Source: Paracoccaceae bacterium (GTDB taxonomy: Bacteria; Pseudomonadota; Alphaproteobacteria; Rhodobacterales; Rhodobacteraceae). Taken from it: a stretch of DNA of 64,000 nucleotides. The DNA lies in contig JAHDEX010000006.1 in the NCBI GenBank assembly GCA_020628545.1, positions 32,643-96,642 of the forward strand, written 5' to 3'. Made by a program: the position numbers and the translations under genes. A model generated the notes under the pieces. That model ran no database searches. It was not told where the DNA came from and saw nothing but the letters and a program-made list of their open reading frames with translations. Shown in pieces: positions 49,576-61,152 of this stretch. The first letter of the stretch is position 1; every line of letters begins with the position of its first letter.

Positions 49576-50172
49576 ATGAAATTTACAAGGATATCCTCAT
49601 TGGGACGCATGGCCTTTGCTGCCCTGCTCATCACACTATCCGGTTCACTCGCCTCTGCGCAGCCAGCGAACACAGTCACGATCAAGTACGACGACGGTGA
49701 CGGCATCACAGGTGAATTGCTAGAAGCGTCAGATGTAAGCCTCCGCTTAGATACCATCATGGGCGCGGTAACGATCCCTTTCGACGGCATCTCTTGTATC
49801 GGCGCGGCGTGCCCGGACTCAATTCGCTTTAAGGAAGTGGAAGCACCGGTGGTCCTTACAGCGCTTGATGGCTCTGCTCAGATGGCAGGGAATCTTATTG
49901 GCATCGAAGACAACCAGTACGTCGTCGCGTCCGAGATCGGCGAGATCCGGATCGACATGGAGAAAGCCATCTGTGAGGGAGCAGGTTGCCCGGACCAACC
50001 TGGGGCGATTGCATTTGGTGGCGCGGTGGTACTGGTACACGGCACGACGAATGTTGAGGGGACGCTTATCGGTCTTGAAGAAGATGCATACCTGATCGAC
50101 ACCGAGTTCTTGGGCAAAGTCCGTGTCACGCGTGAAGCAATTTGTAAGGGTGAGGGTTGCCCGCAGGGGTAA
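49576..50172 (+). CDS. Secreted protein with three tandem ~50-aa repeats ending in Cys-containing CP motif
   Basis: Signal-like MKFTRISSLGRMAFAALLITLSGSLASAQP; repeats end CIGAACP / CEGAGCP / CKGEGCP. Start chosen at 49576. Confidence 0.78.
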   Translation: MKFTRISSLGRMAFAALLITLSGSLASAQPANTVTIKYDDGDGITGELLEASDVSLRLDTIMGAVTIPFDGISCIGAACPDSIRFKEVEAPVVLTALDGSAQMAGNLIGIEDNQYVVASEIGEIRIDMEKAICEGAGCPDQPGAIAFGGAVVLVHGTTNVEGTLIGLEEDAYLIDTEFLGKVRVTREAICKGEGCPQG

Positions 50173-50654
50173 AGCCAAGGGCAAGATCGAGCACGGTGTT
50201 GCCCCCTCCTCGCTCACGGATATCATTCGCGCAAGATGCTCGCGCTTAAACTCGGCCATTTCAATCAAAGCGTTGATGTTCTCAAACTTGAAATGCTTCT
50301 TTTTGCCTGACACCAACTCGCTCACCGGCAAGTGAGCAAGTTGCGACTAGCGGTCGAATATTGAGTATGTGCGCGGACTTTGGTGAGCCGACGTAACGCG
50401 TAATCGGAAGGTGTTTGGTCCAGGTACGACAGGTATTAACTTTCAGGAATAAAGTACAAATAATCGGACAAAGTGCATTCGTCTGCTTGGCCTAAATGCC
50501 GGAACGTAAACGAACTGAACTGATCCATCCTTTTCCATTGGAAAACTGGCTACGATCCCTAACTGATAGTGTCACAACGAAACCCGGCCGCCGCCTTTGA
50601 TTCCATTGTTTCGGGCGCAAAACCGACCACTTTATCGATCAGAATCGCGGGCAC

Positions 50655-52450
<1,796 letters not shown>

Positions 52451-52489
52451 TCAAATTAGGAATTAGACATCTAAGGCTTAGCCAAGCTT

Positions 52490-53344
52490 ATGGATAGACC
52501 CGGTTCAAGAATGCCGCCCTTGGAATGGATCCGAGCATTTGAATCCGCAGCGCGCAATGGCAGTTTCACTGCAGCAGCGGCTGAGATGGGGCTTACGCAA
52601 TCTGCCGTCAGCCAACGCATCACTCATCTTGAGAGGCAATTAAGAACCGCACTTTTTGTCAGGCGAGCCCGAACGATTGCGTTGACGCTTGAAGGGGAGG
52701 CGTGGTTGCCTCACGTACGCACCGCGCTCGACGGCTTGCGAGATAGTTCAGAAGCACTCTTCGGCGATGGGCGGCAACAGATAACGATCTCGGCCAGCCA
52801 TTCCATCGTGTCATTGTGGCTTTTGCCACGGCTCGACAAAATCAAAGCCGTCTCAGGCGGAAAATTGTCCGTCCAAACAATGGTTCTTGGCGCCCATGAA
52901 GCAGCGCAAGATGATCTGATCCGTGTCCGCTATGGCTCCGGCAACTGGCCCCACAAGCACGCGGTCCGGTTATTCGACGAAGCGATCACCCCTCTGGCAG
53001 CACCGCAATTACTCGAGAACACCGATCATTGGACGTCCTTGCCACGCATCACCTGTGCGGGTCCGCGCCCGGGGTGGAACACTTGGACATCTCGGTTCAA
53101 TATACCTTCGACACCATTGCCGGATCTGCGATTTGATACCTTCAGTTCGGCACTTGCTGCTGCGGAGGCAGGGCTCGGCGTGCTATTGGGCTCCCTGCCA
53201 TTGTGCGCGACGGCGCTGCGCAACGGCACTTTGGTTCGATTAAGCGACGATATCTTGCATCACCACGAAACCTACTGGGTTCTGGCTGGTCCGGATGCAA
53301 TCGCACGAGCGGACTGGCACGCGCTGAGCATCGCCTTGCAATAG
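52490..53344 (+). CDS. LysR-family transcriptional regulator
   Basis: PPLEWIRAFESAARNGSFTAAAAEMGLTQSAVSQRITHLERQLRTALFVR; divergent from tmpA. Confidence 0.92.
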   Translation: MDRPGSRMPPLEWIRAFESAARNGSFTAAAAEMGLTQSAVSQRITHLERQLRTALFVRRARTIALTLEGEAWLPHVRTALDGLRDSSEALFGDGRQQITISASHSIVSLWLLPRLDKIKAVSGGKLSVQTMVLGAHEAAQDDLIRVRYGSGNWPHKHAVRLFDEAITPLAAPQLLENTDHWTSLPRITCAGPRPGWNTWTSRFNIPSTPLPDLRFDTFSSALAAAEAGLGVLLGSLPLCATALRNGTLVRLSDDILHHHETYWVLAGPDAIARADWHALSIALQ

Positions 53345-53464
53345 TCGTGAGCGATCCGGAACGGAGCAGAAGTCAGCCAGACTTTGGGATTTTGCGTCTC
53401 TGTCACATCCCTGTGCGAGGTTTCGTGCTATGATGGTTCTATCAGCAAAAAGAGAGTGTGCCTG

Positions 53465-54550
53465 ATGAAGCTTGTCGTCTGGAATATGGAATGGCTGAAC
53501 GATCTTGTTGATAGCGAGGCTGGCGCTCTAAAGCCGGATGACCGTAACGTGCGCGGGCCTCGTGCGCCTTGGAAGAAAGAAGGACCGACAGTTGCAGAAC
53601 GGGTTGCCTTGCTCCGGGAAGGCCTTGCAGATTTGGATCCCGACATCCTGATCGTCGTTGAGGGGCCGGATAGAACGACAGATCTGGAAATCCTCATGGC
53701 CAGCCTTTCTGACGCTGATTGGGCGGTTTACGTCCAGCGTTCTCGCTACCCCTCTGGTCCCGACAACCCGCGCCAGAATACGTCAACCCAATGTGTTGGC
53801 GTCGCGTTGCGGACTGACCGGGGCGTTTTTGCAGATACACCTATGACCATCAGCGATGTCGAAGACCCTGCCGCGGGTTTGATCCATACCGCCACTGAGC
53901 CGTTCTTCCTTGATCTCGGCGCTGACAAAGTCCCGGAATGGTTCCGGTATGAGCGTCGCCCGCTATGGGTCACCATCCACCCTTCCGACGGGTCGGACTT
54001 CAATGTGATGGGTCTGCACCTCAAATCAAAGGGTGTCTTTGCCGCGTACGAATGGTCGCGTTGGTGGCAGATGGCCGATGCCAATCGGATGCGCCTGCTC
54101 GCGCAGTGCAGGCATATTCGCGAAGCCTTTCTCGACCCATATCTCGCAGACCCAGCGTCGCTGCCATTGATTGTGGCTGGCGACATCAATGATGGCCCCG
54201 GTTTTGACACCTCAGAGATGCGCCTGAATGCCAGCGGCGTGGAGACGCTGATGGGGTCTGTCTGGAAGCCGGACCTGAGCCTTGGCAATGCGCTCTTCGA
54301 TGCGTTGAATGAGCGGGACCGCGCACGTTTGGATTTCAGCGACGTGACGACAACGCGCTTCGCGGACCCCATATTCAACGACACCTATCATCGCGTCATG
54401 ATCGACCATGTGCTCTATTCCCGCCGTTCAGCTAATTGGGTGGCCCCCGCCGAAGTCCCACGTGAGACCGCCGACGGCACAGCATATTGGAAGATCTCAG
54501 ATCACTTTCCGGTCGTGGCCGAAATCACGCCTCCAGCATTTGGCGCATAG
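53465..54550 (+). CDS. Endonuclease/exonuclease/phosphatase (EEP)-family protein
   Basis: MKLVVWNMEWLNDLV...DILIVVEGPD...NVMGLHLKSKG...PLIVAGDINDGPG...ISDHFPVVAEI. Confidence 0.85.
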   Translation: MKLVVWNMEWLNDLVDSEAGALKPDDRNVRGPRAPWKKEGPTVAERVALLREGLADLDPDILIVVEGPDRTTDLEILMASLSDADWAVYVQRSRYPSGPDNPRQNTSTQCVGVALRTDRGVFADTPMTISDVEDPAAGLIHTATEPFFLDLGADKVPEWFRYERRPLWVTIHPSDGSDFNVMGLHLKSKGVFAAYEWSRWWQMADANRMRLLAQCRHIREAFLDPYLADPASLPLIVAGDINDGPGFDTSEMRLNASGVETLMGSVWKPDLSLGNALFDALNERDRARLDFSDVTTTRFADPIFNDTYHRVMIDHVLYSRRSANWVAPAEVPRETADGTAYWKISDHFPVVAEITPPAFGA

Positions 54551-54567
54551 CGCCTCATTCTCAAAGG

Positions 54568-55491
54568 TCAGAGCGCCATGCTTCTGAACTGCGACGGACT
54601 GAGACCTGTATGTTTACGAAAGCAGCGGTTGAAGTTCGACAATGATCCAAACCCACTTTCCGTTGCGATATGCAGGATATTGTCAGCGCCGCGCAGTAGC
54701 ATCGCTTGCGCGTAATTCAGTCGCAACAATTGGATGTATTCATTCAATGTGATGCCGGTCGCGCGCTTGAAAACACTCATTGCGTATTTAGGATGAAGAT
54801 TGGCTGCGGACGCGATTAATGTGGTGGTCAGATCGTCCTGGAAATTCTCGACAAGGAAGTCGAGCATGCGACGGACCTTTTCGTTGACCGATGGATCGGG
54901 CGCAACAGCGGTACCGTCATTCGGCCCCACCAGGTCAAACTCGTCAAACACGATACGCTCAATCCTGAGGATAAGCTCCTCGCCAGCGTGCTGCACGCGT
55001 TTCGCGTCGTCAGATCGCAAGTATTCACCGATCCGCCGAAAAACCTCACGGTCTTCCCGCAGGCGCGGCTTTGAGACCAGAACACTGCCCTGCATTAATG
55101 CATCACGGATCTCTTCCGGTAGCCTGAGTCGGAAATACATCGACAGCGGGAGATGGATCGCTTCAAGAAGCGTACCGGTTTCGCAATCACTGAGCCGATG
55201 CGGCAGTCCGCCCCAGAACAGCGCAAGTTCACCCGCCTCCACCGAGAACTCCCGCCCAGACATCTCGTAGGTCAGTGCACCCGCGAAAACGTAGTTCAAT
55301 TCGATCTGCATATGCCAATGCGCAAGCTGCATGATCGCCGCCTGCCCTCGCCCGATCACGATCTCATTGGGAACCAACTCCACACGGGACTCGGCGGGGT
55401 TCCAGGTTTTTCGACCCAGAATCTTACTATCTGCGCAATATTCCTGACTGTCGTGCAAGACGCCGCACCTCCACGCCTGAATGATATTCAA
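54568..55491 (-). CDS. AraC-family transcriptional regulator (cupin sensor)
   Basis: ATGITLNEYIQLLRLNYAQAMLLRGADNILHIATESGFGSLSNFNRCFRKHTGLSPSQFR; exact start uncertain. Confidence 0.9.
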   Translation of the reverse strand: MNIIQAWRCGVLHDSQEYCADSKILGRKTWNPAESRVELVPNEIVIGRGQAAIMQLAHWHMQIELNYVFAGALTYEMSGREFSVEAGELALFWGGLPHRLSDCETGTLLEAIHLPLSMYFRLRLPEEIRDALMQGSVLVSKPRLREDREVFRRIGEYLRSDDAKRVQHAGEELILRIERIVFDEFDLVGPNDGTAVAPDPSVNEKVRRMLDFLVENFQDDLTTTLIASAANLHPKYAMSVFKRATGITLNEYIQLLRLNYAQAMLLRGADNILHIATESGFGSLSNFNRCFRKHTGLSPSQFRSMAL

Positions 55492-55533
55492 ACAGCGGCA
55501 TCACGCAAGCCGCATGACCAGGGAGGAACGATC

Positions 55534-56805
55534 ATGAAAATGCTGATGTCAACGACAGCACTTGCACTGACTGTCACCGCAAGTGCTGCAACTGCAGAGA
55601 CCGAAATCACGGTATGGGCATGGGGAAGTGCCGCACCGGGATTGCAGGCCACCGTCGACGGTTTCAACGCCCAACATTCTGATATCAAGGTCACAATTGA
55701 ACAGAATGGCTATTCCGATGTCAAAAGCCGCGTGCTCGCCGCCTGTGCGGCAGGTGGTGCCGGGCTGCCTGACGTCTTTCAGTTTCAGAACGTGGAAATG
55801 GAATTAATAATTGCACAATTCCCCGATTGCGCCGCGGACCTCGTGCCGCTGGGGTTTGATGACAGCGCGCAGTCCAACTTTCCGGAATTCAAGCTGTTCG
55901 CTCTGCAGCAGGGCGACAAGGTTTTAGGGATGCCGTGGGATAGCGGCCCCGTCATGATGTTCTACCGTCGGGACTTCTACGAAAATGCCGGCGTATCGCT
56001 TGAGGATATCGAAACTTGGGACGATTTCATCGAGGCCGGCAAAAAAGTTCAGGCCGCCAACGATGGCGTCACGATGATCAACGACAACCTGAATGGCGGC
56101 GCTGAGTTCTTCCGGATGATCGGAGAAGAACAAGGGTGCGGCTATTTCTCGGAAGATGGCGGTGAAATCACCATGGCCCAGTCAGGCTGCGTCGCGGCCC
56201 TCGAAGTTATTGGCAAGTTGAATGAGGCTGGCCTCGTGTCTGCTGCCAATTTCAACGAGAAAATCCAGAATAACGCCGCCGGTGTCGTGGCCACGCAGAT
56301 GAGTGGTGCGTGGATGGAAGGCCCGATCCGCAACAACGCGCCCGAAGATCAGGCAGGGAAATGGGGCATCTATGAAATGCCGAGTGTGGTTGATGATGGT
56401 GCACGCGCAGCCAACTTTGGCGGCTCCCTTCTTGCGGTCGCGGGCAACAGCGACAAAAAGGAAGCAGCCTACACATTCCTCTCCTACGCGCTTGGCACTG
56501 TCGAAGGACAGATCACGATGCTGAAGGATCAGGGTCTTGTCCCGTCACTGACATCTGCGCTTGACGATCCATACGTGAGCCAACCCAGCGCCTTCTGGGG
56601 CGACCAGGCCATCTGGCAAACTGTCTTGGGCCGATTGGAGCGGATCGCCCCGATCAACGGCACGGAATATTTCAGCGATGCCGATCAGGTTATGATCGCC
56701 ACACAAACCGCATTCCTTAACGGCGAGTACGACAGCGCGCAGGCGGCACTTGATGAGGCCGCAAAGCAGGTCATGTTCGCCACTGGTCTCCCGGTCGCTG
56801 AGTAA
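55534..56805 (+). CDS. CUT1 sugar ABC extracellular solute-binding protein
   Basis: MKMLMSTTALALTVTASAATAETEITVWAWGSAAPGLQATVDGFNAQHSDIKVTIEQ; GGGAGGA upstream; start reset from ORF track. Confidence 0.92.
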   Translation: MKMLMSTTALALTVTASAATAETEITVWAWGSAAPGLQATVDGFNAQHSDIKVTIEQNGYSDVKSRVLAACAAGGAGLPDVFQFQNVEMELIIAQFPDCAADLVPLGFDDSAQSNFPEFKLFALQQGDKVLGMPWDSGPVMMFYRRDFYENAGVSLEDIETWDDFIEAGKKVQAANDGVTMINDNLNGGAEFFRMIGEEQGCGYFSEDGGEITMAQSGCVAALEVIGKLNEAGLVSAANFNEKIQNNAAGVVATQMSGAWMEGPIRNNAPEDQAGKWGIYEMPSVVDDGARAANFGGSLLAVAGNSDKKEAAYTFLSYALGTVEGQITMLKDQGLVPSLTSALDDPYVSQPSAFWGDQAIWQTVLGRLERIAPINGTEYFSDADQVMIATQTAFLNGEYDSAQAALDEAAKQVMFATGLPVAE

Positions 56806-56816
56806 ACGATCAAGGT

Positions 56817-56849
56817 CAGGCGCGCGGCATCTGAAACGCCGGGCGCCTG
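56817..56849 (+). other. Intercistronic stem-loop between SBP and permease genes
   Basis: CAGGCGCGCGGC-ATCTGAAAC-GCCGGGCGCCTG: 12-position stem with one G.G mismatch. Confidence 0.75.
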
Positions 56850-56864
56850 TCAGAGGACCAACTG

Positions 56865-57728
56865 ATGCGCCTTCACACAAAAACCGCCTACGGATTTATC
56901 GGCCCCTATTTGCTGATCTTTGTAGCCTTCTGGGCGTGGCCGATCATTTACTCTTTCTATCTGTCGTTCCTATCGACCCGGCGCGCGCCGTGGTCCTTCA
57001 ATCCCACGATGACATGGGGACGACTGACGCAGGACCCAGCATTCTACAATGCATTGAAGAACACGCTGACGATCCTCGCCATTCAGGTCCCGATCATGAT
57101 CGCGCTCGCTTGCATTTTGGCAGTGCTGCTCAACTCGTCACTCTTGCGCGCCCGAGGCATCATGCGGTTTGCGTTCTTCGCGCCCGTTGTCATCGGTGAA
57201 GCCGCCTACGCTGCCGTCTTTCGTCTGATGTTCAACGCAGAATTTGGCATCGTGAACAAAGCGCTTGGCAGTATCGGCATCGGCAAGATCGACTGGTTTG
57301 CAAACCCGACTGCCGCAATGGCCCTCATCATTCTGGCGGTGACTTGGCGCTGGGTTGGATACAACGCCATCATCATCCTCGCTGGCCTACAGTCGATCCC
57401 CAAGGACGTTTATGAAGCCGCGATTCTCGACGCGGTGACACCCCGCCAGCAATTCCTGTATATTACCCTACCGCTCTTAAAACCGGTCATCGTGTTTTGT
57501 CTGGTCCTGTCGACCATTGGCTCCATGCAGCTCTTTGCCGAGCCGTTTTTGATCACGAATGTGGGCGGCCCGGGGGGCGCAACCGAAACACTTGGGCTCT
57601 TGCTCTATAAGCAGGCTTTTCTGAACCTAAATTTTGGCTATGCCTCTGCCATCGCTTACACCATAGCCGCGCTGGCGCTGATCATTTCCGCTTTGAACCT
57701 CTGGGTCTCAAGGGGGGACGACGCATGA
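56865..57728 (+). CDS. CUT1 sugar ABC permease (MalF-like)
   Basis: VYEAAILDAVTPRQQFLYITLPLLKPVIVFCLV EAA-loop. Confidence 0.92.
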   Translation: MRLHTKTAYGFIGPYLLIFVAFWAWPIIYSFYLSFLSTRRAPWSFNPTMTWGRLTQDPAFYNALKNTLTILAIQVPIMIALACILAVLLNSSLLRARGIMRFAFFAPVVIGEAAYAAVFRLMFNAEFGIVNKALGSIGIGKIDWFANPTAAMALIILAVTWRWVGYNAIIILAGLQSIPKDVYEAAILDAVTPRQQFLYITLPLLKPVIVFCLVLSTIGSMQLFAEPFLITNVGGPGGATETLGLLLYKQAFLNLNFGYASAIAYTIAALALIISALNLWVSRGDDA

Positions 57729-58561
57729 TCCTGAAGAACAAAGCGATGTTGCGCCGTTCGCTTTTGCTGCATGCGGTCATCGTTCCCCTTGCGATGCTAT
57801 GGCTGATCCCGATCTGGCTGATGTTCATCTTCGCGACACTGGGCGACAGCGCCATCTTCTCCCCTCAAGTGCGGCTCCTGCCGGGATCAGAGTTCTTCGA
57901 GAACTTTCGCCGCCTTCAAGAAGACCTCGACTTCGTGCGGACAGTCTTTGTCAGCTTCGTGGTCGCGCTGGTATACACTGTCGCTTCTGTCGTACTGACG
58001 TCCATGGCGGGATGGGCGATTGCCATTTACCGGTTCCGCGGGAAATGGGCCGTGCTGGGCCTGATCCTTGGCACATTAACCTTGCCCTACTTCGTCGTGG
58101 TCATTCCCCAGTTCATCATGGTCGCCAGGGATTTCGGCCTCTCGAACACATGGTTTGCCCTGATTATTCCGCCACTGTTCAATTCGCTGGGCGTGCTGTT
58201 CATGCGACAGGCCTTTGCGACGATGCCAAAGGACCTCTTTGATGCCGCGCGCGTCGAAGGCGTGACGGAATGGCAGATCTTTCGCTATGTTGCGATGCCC
58301 TTGGCCAAACCGATGCTCGCTGCTCTGTCGATCATTCTGTTTCTGCATTCGTGGAACAACTACCTCTGGCCGCTGCTAATTTCGAACGACAAGACGATGA
58401 TGACCGCGCCAGTCGCGCTTGGCTCGCTCTTTGGGCTGATGGACGTGTCGTGGGGAGGCGTCATGGTCGGCGCCACCTTAATGACCGCACCGATGCTGCT
58501 CGTCTTCGTCTTTTTGCAGCGCTTCTTCCTTACGGGGATCACAGCAGGGGCGGTCAAGTGA
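57725..58561 (+). CDS. CUT1 sugar ABC permease (MalG-like)
   Basis: LFDAARVEGVTEWQIFRYVAMPLAKPMLAALSI EAA-loop; ATGA overlap. Confidence 0.92.
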   Translation: MILKNKAMLRRSLLLHAVIVPLAMLWLIPIWLMFIFATLGDSAIFSPQVRLLPGSEFFENFRRLQEDLDFVRTVFVSFVVALVYTVASVVLTSMAGWAIAIYRFRGKWAVLGLILGTLTLPYFVVVIPQFIMVARDFGLSNTWFALIIPPLFNSLGVLFMRQAFATMPKDLFDAARVEGVTEWQIFRYVAMPLAKPMLAALSIILFLHSWNNYLWPLLISNDKTMMTAPVALGSLFGLMDVSWGGVMVGATLMTAPMLLVFVFLQRFFLTGITAGAVK

Positions 58562-58603
58562 CCGTTTTCCCTGCCCCATCACACTCACCGAAAGCCTGAC
58601 CAC

Positions 58604-60601
58604 ATGTCGCTCAAACCACTTTCGCGCCAAACGCTTGGCGTCTGCTATTATCCAGAACATTGGCCAGAGGACCGCTGGCCACAAGACGCGCGCATGATGG
58701 CTGAAGCCGGGATCGACTTTGTCCGGATCGGCGAATTTGCCTGGTCGCAGCTTGAACCAGAACCCGGGGAGTTCGACTGGTCATGGCTTGATCGCGCATT
58801 TGAGGTGCTTGCTTCAGAGAACTTGAAAATTGTCCTTGGCACGCCGACAGCCACGCCGCCAAAATGGCTCGTTGATCGCATGCCTGACATGTTGCCGATT
58901 GGACCTGATGGCAAGGTGCGTGGCTTCGGCTCCCGGCGGCATTACTGTTTCAGTCATGAGGGGTATCGTGCAGAGTGCGCACGTATCACAAAAGCACTCG
59001 CCGAGCGCTATGGCGATCATCCAGCATTAGCTGCGTGGCAAACCGACAACGAATATGGCTGCCACCGCACAACGCTATCTTACACACCAGCAGCGCTTTC
59101 AGCGTTTCGGGATTGGCTCGCGCAGCAATATCAAAGCATCGATGCGCTGAACCGCAGTTGGGGCAATGTATTTTGGTCGATGGAATACCGCAATTTTGAC
59201 GAGATCGAATTGCCAATGGGGGCAGTGGCGCAGCTCAATCCATCTCACCTGATCGATTTTCGGCGCTTCGCCTCGCAAGAAGTTGTCGCTTTCAACCGTC
59301 TGCAGACCGAGATCATCCGCCGCCATTCACCGGGGCGGCCAATCAGTCACAATTTCATGGGCAAGTTCTTTGAGTTCGATCACTACGCCGTCAGCGCCGA
59401 TCTCGAGATCGCGGCATGGGATGCGTATCCGCTTGGCTTTCTTGACCGAGAGATTGGCGATCTTGACCTAATGCAGCGCTACATGGGTGTCGGGCACCCT
59501 GACTTTGACGCATTCCACCATGACCTATACCGCACCTGCGGCCAGATGCGGCACGGCCTTGAAGACGGGCGCTGGTGGGTGATGGAGCAACAGCCGCCGG
59601 GTCCACTGAATTGGGGGGCCTTTAATCCGGAACCGAAGCCCGGCGCAGGACGTCTTTGGGTTTGGGAGGCCTTCGCGGCAGGTGCGGAGGTCGTCAGTTT
59701 CTTCCGCTGGCGTCAGCCCAGTTTCGCGCAAGAGCAGATGCACGAAGGGCTTCTTCTGCCTGATGGCACACCGAACCAAGGCTACGAACTATGCAAAGAA
59801 ATCACGGCTGAACTGGAGACCCTCCAACCGGCTCCTGTAAATACGAGGTCCGATGTTGCGATCATCTTTGACTACGACAGCCAATGGATGTCCGAGATCA
59901 TGCCGGTGGCCGCTGATGCCTCTCATTTCGATAGCGTTCTACGAAGCTATGCGGCGTTGCGACGGGCGGGGATTAGCGTGGACATCGTACCCCCGACTGC
60001 TGAGGCCATCGCCGGCCGGAAGCTGATTGTAATGCCGATGCTGGTGCATTGCCCGGAGGCGTTTACACAAGCCCTGAGTGAGAGCGACGCAGTCATTCTT
60101 GCGGGACCCTGGACCGGCGCAAAGTCCAGTAATTTCACAATCCCAGAAGGTTTACCGCCCGGCACGCTAAGAAACCTCATCGATATCACCTTACGGCGTG
60201 TTGAAACGCGGCGACCCTTTGCGCCATTCGCTCTGGAGGATGGCAACACGTTTGCTGGTTGGCGGGAAGACATTGCCGCAGGTGAGGACGTATCCGTCCT
60301 CGAGCGCCTCGAAACAGGTGAACCGGCGGTGCTTCGGCAAGGGAACATGATCTACCTTGCCGGCCGGGGGGATGACGCGATGCAAGATAAGCAGATCCGG
60401 CGCGCGCTCGATCTCGCCAAGGTACCGTGGATCGACCTGCCAGAGGATGTGCGCGTTCGCAAAAACGGCCCTCTCACGTTCGTCTTTAACTACGGACAGG
60501 GCACCTGCGACATCAGCTCGCTCATGGGCAATCAAAGCCTGAAAATGGGAACACTGAATCTGGTCCCATGTGGCGTGACCTGTTTCGGGCCGGCGTCGTA
60601 G
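58604..60601 (+). CDS. GH42 beta-galactosidase
   Basis: GVCYYPEHWPEDRWPQDARMMAEAGIDFVRIGEFAWSQLEPEPGEFDWSWLDRAFEVL...WQTDNEYGCH...GRLWVWEAFAAGAEVVSFFRWRQP. Confidence 0.93.
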   Translation: MSLKPLSRQTLGVCYYPEHWPEDRWPQDARMMAEAGIDFVRIGEFAWSQLEPEPGEFDWSWLDRAFEVLASENLKIVLGTPTATPPKWLVDRMPDMLPIGPDGKVRGFGSRRHYCFSHEGYRAECARITKALAERYGDHPALAAWQTDNEYGCHRTTLSYTPAALSAFRDWLAQQYQSIDALNRSWGNVFWSMEYRNFDEIELPMGAVAQLNPSHLIDFRRFASQEVVAFNRLQTEIIRRHSPGRPISHNFMGKFFEFDHYAVSADLEIAAWDAYPLGFLDREIGDLDLMQRYMGVGHPDFDAFHHDLYRTCGQMRHGLEDGRWWVMEQQPPGPLNWGAFNPEPKPGAGRLWVWEAFAAGAEVVSFFRWRQPSFAQEQMHEGLLLPDGTPNQGYELCKEITAELETLQPAPVNTRSDVAIIFDYDSQWMSEIMPVAADASHFDSVLRSYAALRRAGISVDIVPPTAEAIAGRKLIVMPMLVHCPEAFTQALSESDAVILAGPWTGAKSSNFTIPEGLPPGTLRNLIDITLRRVETRRPFAPFALEDGNTFAGWREDIAAGEDVSVLERLETGEPAVLRQGNMIYLAGRGDDAMQDKQIRRALDLAKVPWIDLPEDVRVRKNGPLTFVFNYGQGTCDISSLMGNQSLKMGTLNLVPCGVTCFGPAS

Positions 60602-60620
60602 GAAACAAGACCGGAATCTT

Positions 60621-60652
60621 CCGAAAGCGCAACCTTGCGAAGTCGCTTTCGG
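60621..60652 (+). terminator. Possible terminator downstream of GH42 gene
   Basis: CCGAAAGCG...CGCTTTCGG 9-bp perfect stem, 14-nt loop, followed by a moderately T-rich stretch. Confidence 0.5.
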
Positions 60653-60734
60653 CTTTGCTCTTTCATTTATTGCTATTGAGCCTAGGGTGTTGGACCGAAG
60701 CGAATTATTGCGCAGCCAATCACCGGTGCACCCG

Positions 60735-60989
60735 ATGTCCTCAAACCGAACCCAAACGCTGATCATTCGCGGAGAGCTGCACAGCCCATCGTTCTTGCCG
60801 TGGGTTGCACGACACAGCGTTCGGTTAGGTTTGACCTGCGAAACCCTGCGCGCAGACGCCAGCGAGGCGATATTCGAGGTCGGAGGACAGGCTGAACTAA
60901 TTGACGCCTTTGAAGTTGGCTGCCTTCTCGGTCCCTTCGACGTGTGGGTCGAGGCGATTTCGCGGACCCCAAGCCAATCCAGCAAGTGA
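60735..60989 (+). CDS. Divergent acylphosphatase-fold-like small protein, possibly catalytically degenerate
   Basis: TLIIRGELHSPSFLPWVARHSVRLGLTCETLRADASEAIFEVGGQAELIDAFEVGCLLGPFDVWVEAISR follows acylphosphatase spacing but lacks the canonical VQGVGFR Arg and the Asn of WVRN. Confidence 0.5.
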   Translation: MSSNRTQTLIIRGELHSPSFLPWVARHSVRLGLTCETLRADASEAIFEVGGQAELIDAFEVGCLLGPFDVWVEAISRTPSQSSK

Positions 60990-61152
60990 TTGCTTTTTTG
61001 GCGCTTTGCTGAAAAAGTAGGCCAAAAATCGCCTTGGTTGTGCGGGTTCGCCTGGAAAGGCGCTGCCTGAATGCTCTGCACTGTACAGAGAGAATGTTGG
61101 CGCATCTGATCGATGAGGGCTTGAACCAGATACCTGAACACAAGGTCGGTTC

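Noticed and set aside
49819-50331. 170-aa minus ORF (MPVSELVSGKKKHFKFENINALIEMAEFKREHLARMI...)
   Set aside because: Mostly antisense to the repeat-bearing CDS 49576-50172. The N-terminal ~55 residues look protein-like and could be a gene remnant, but I cannot support an identity.
60191-61141. 316-aa minus ORF across the GH42 end and the intergenic region
   Set aside because: Antisense to GH42 and the acylphosphatase-like ORF; no domain character.
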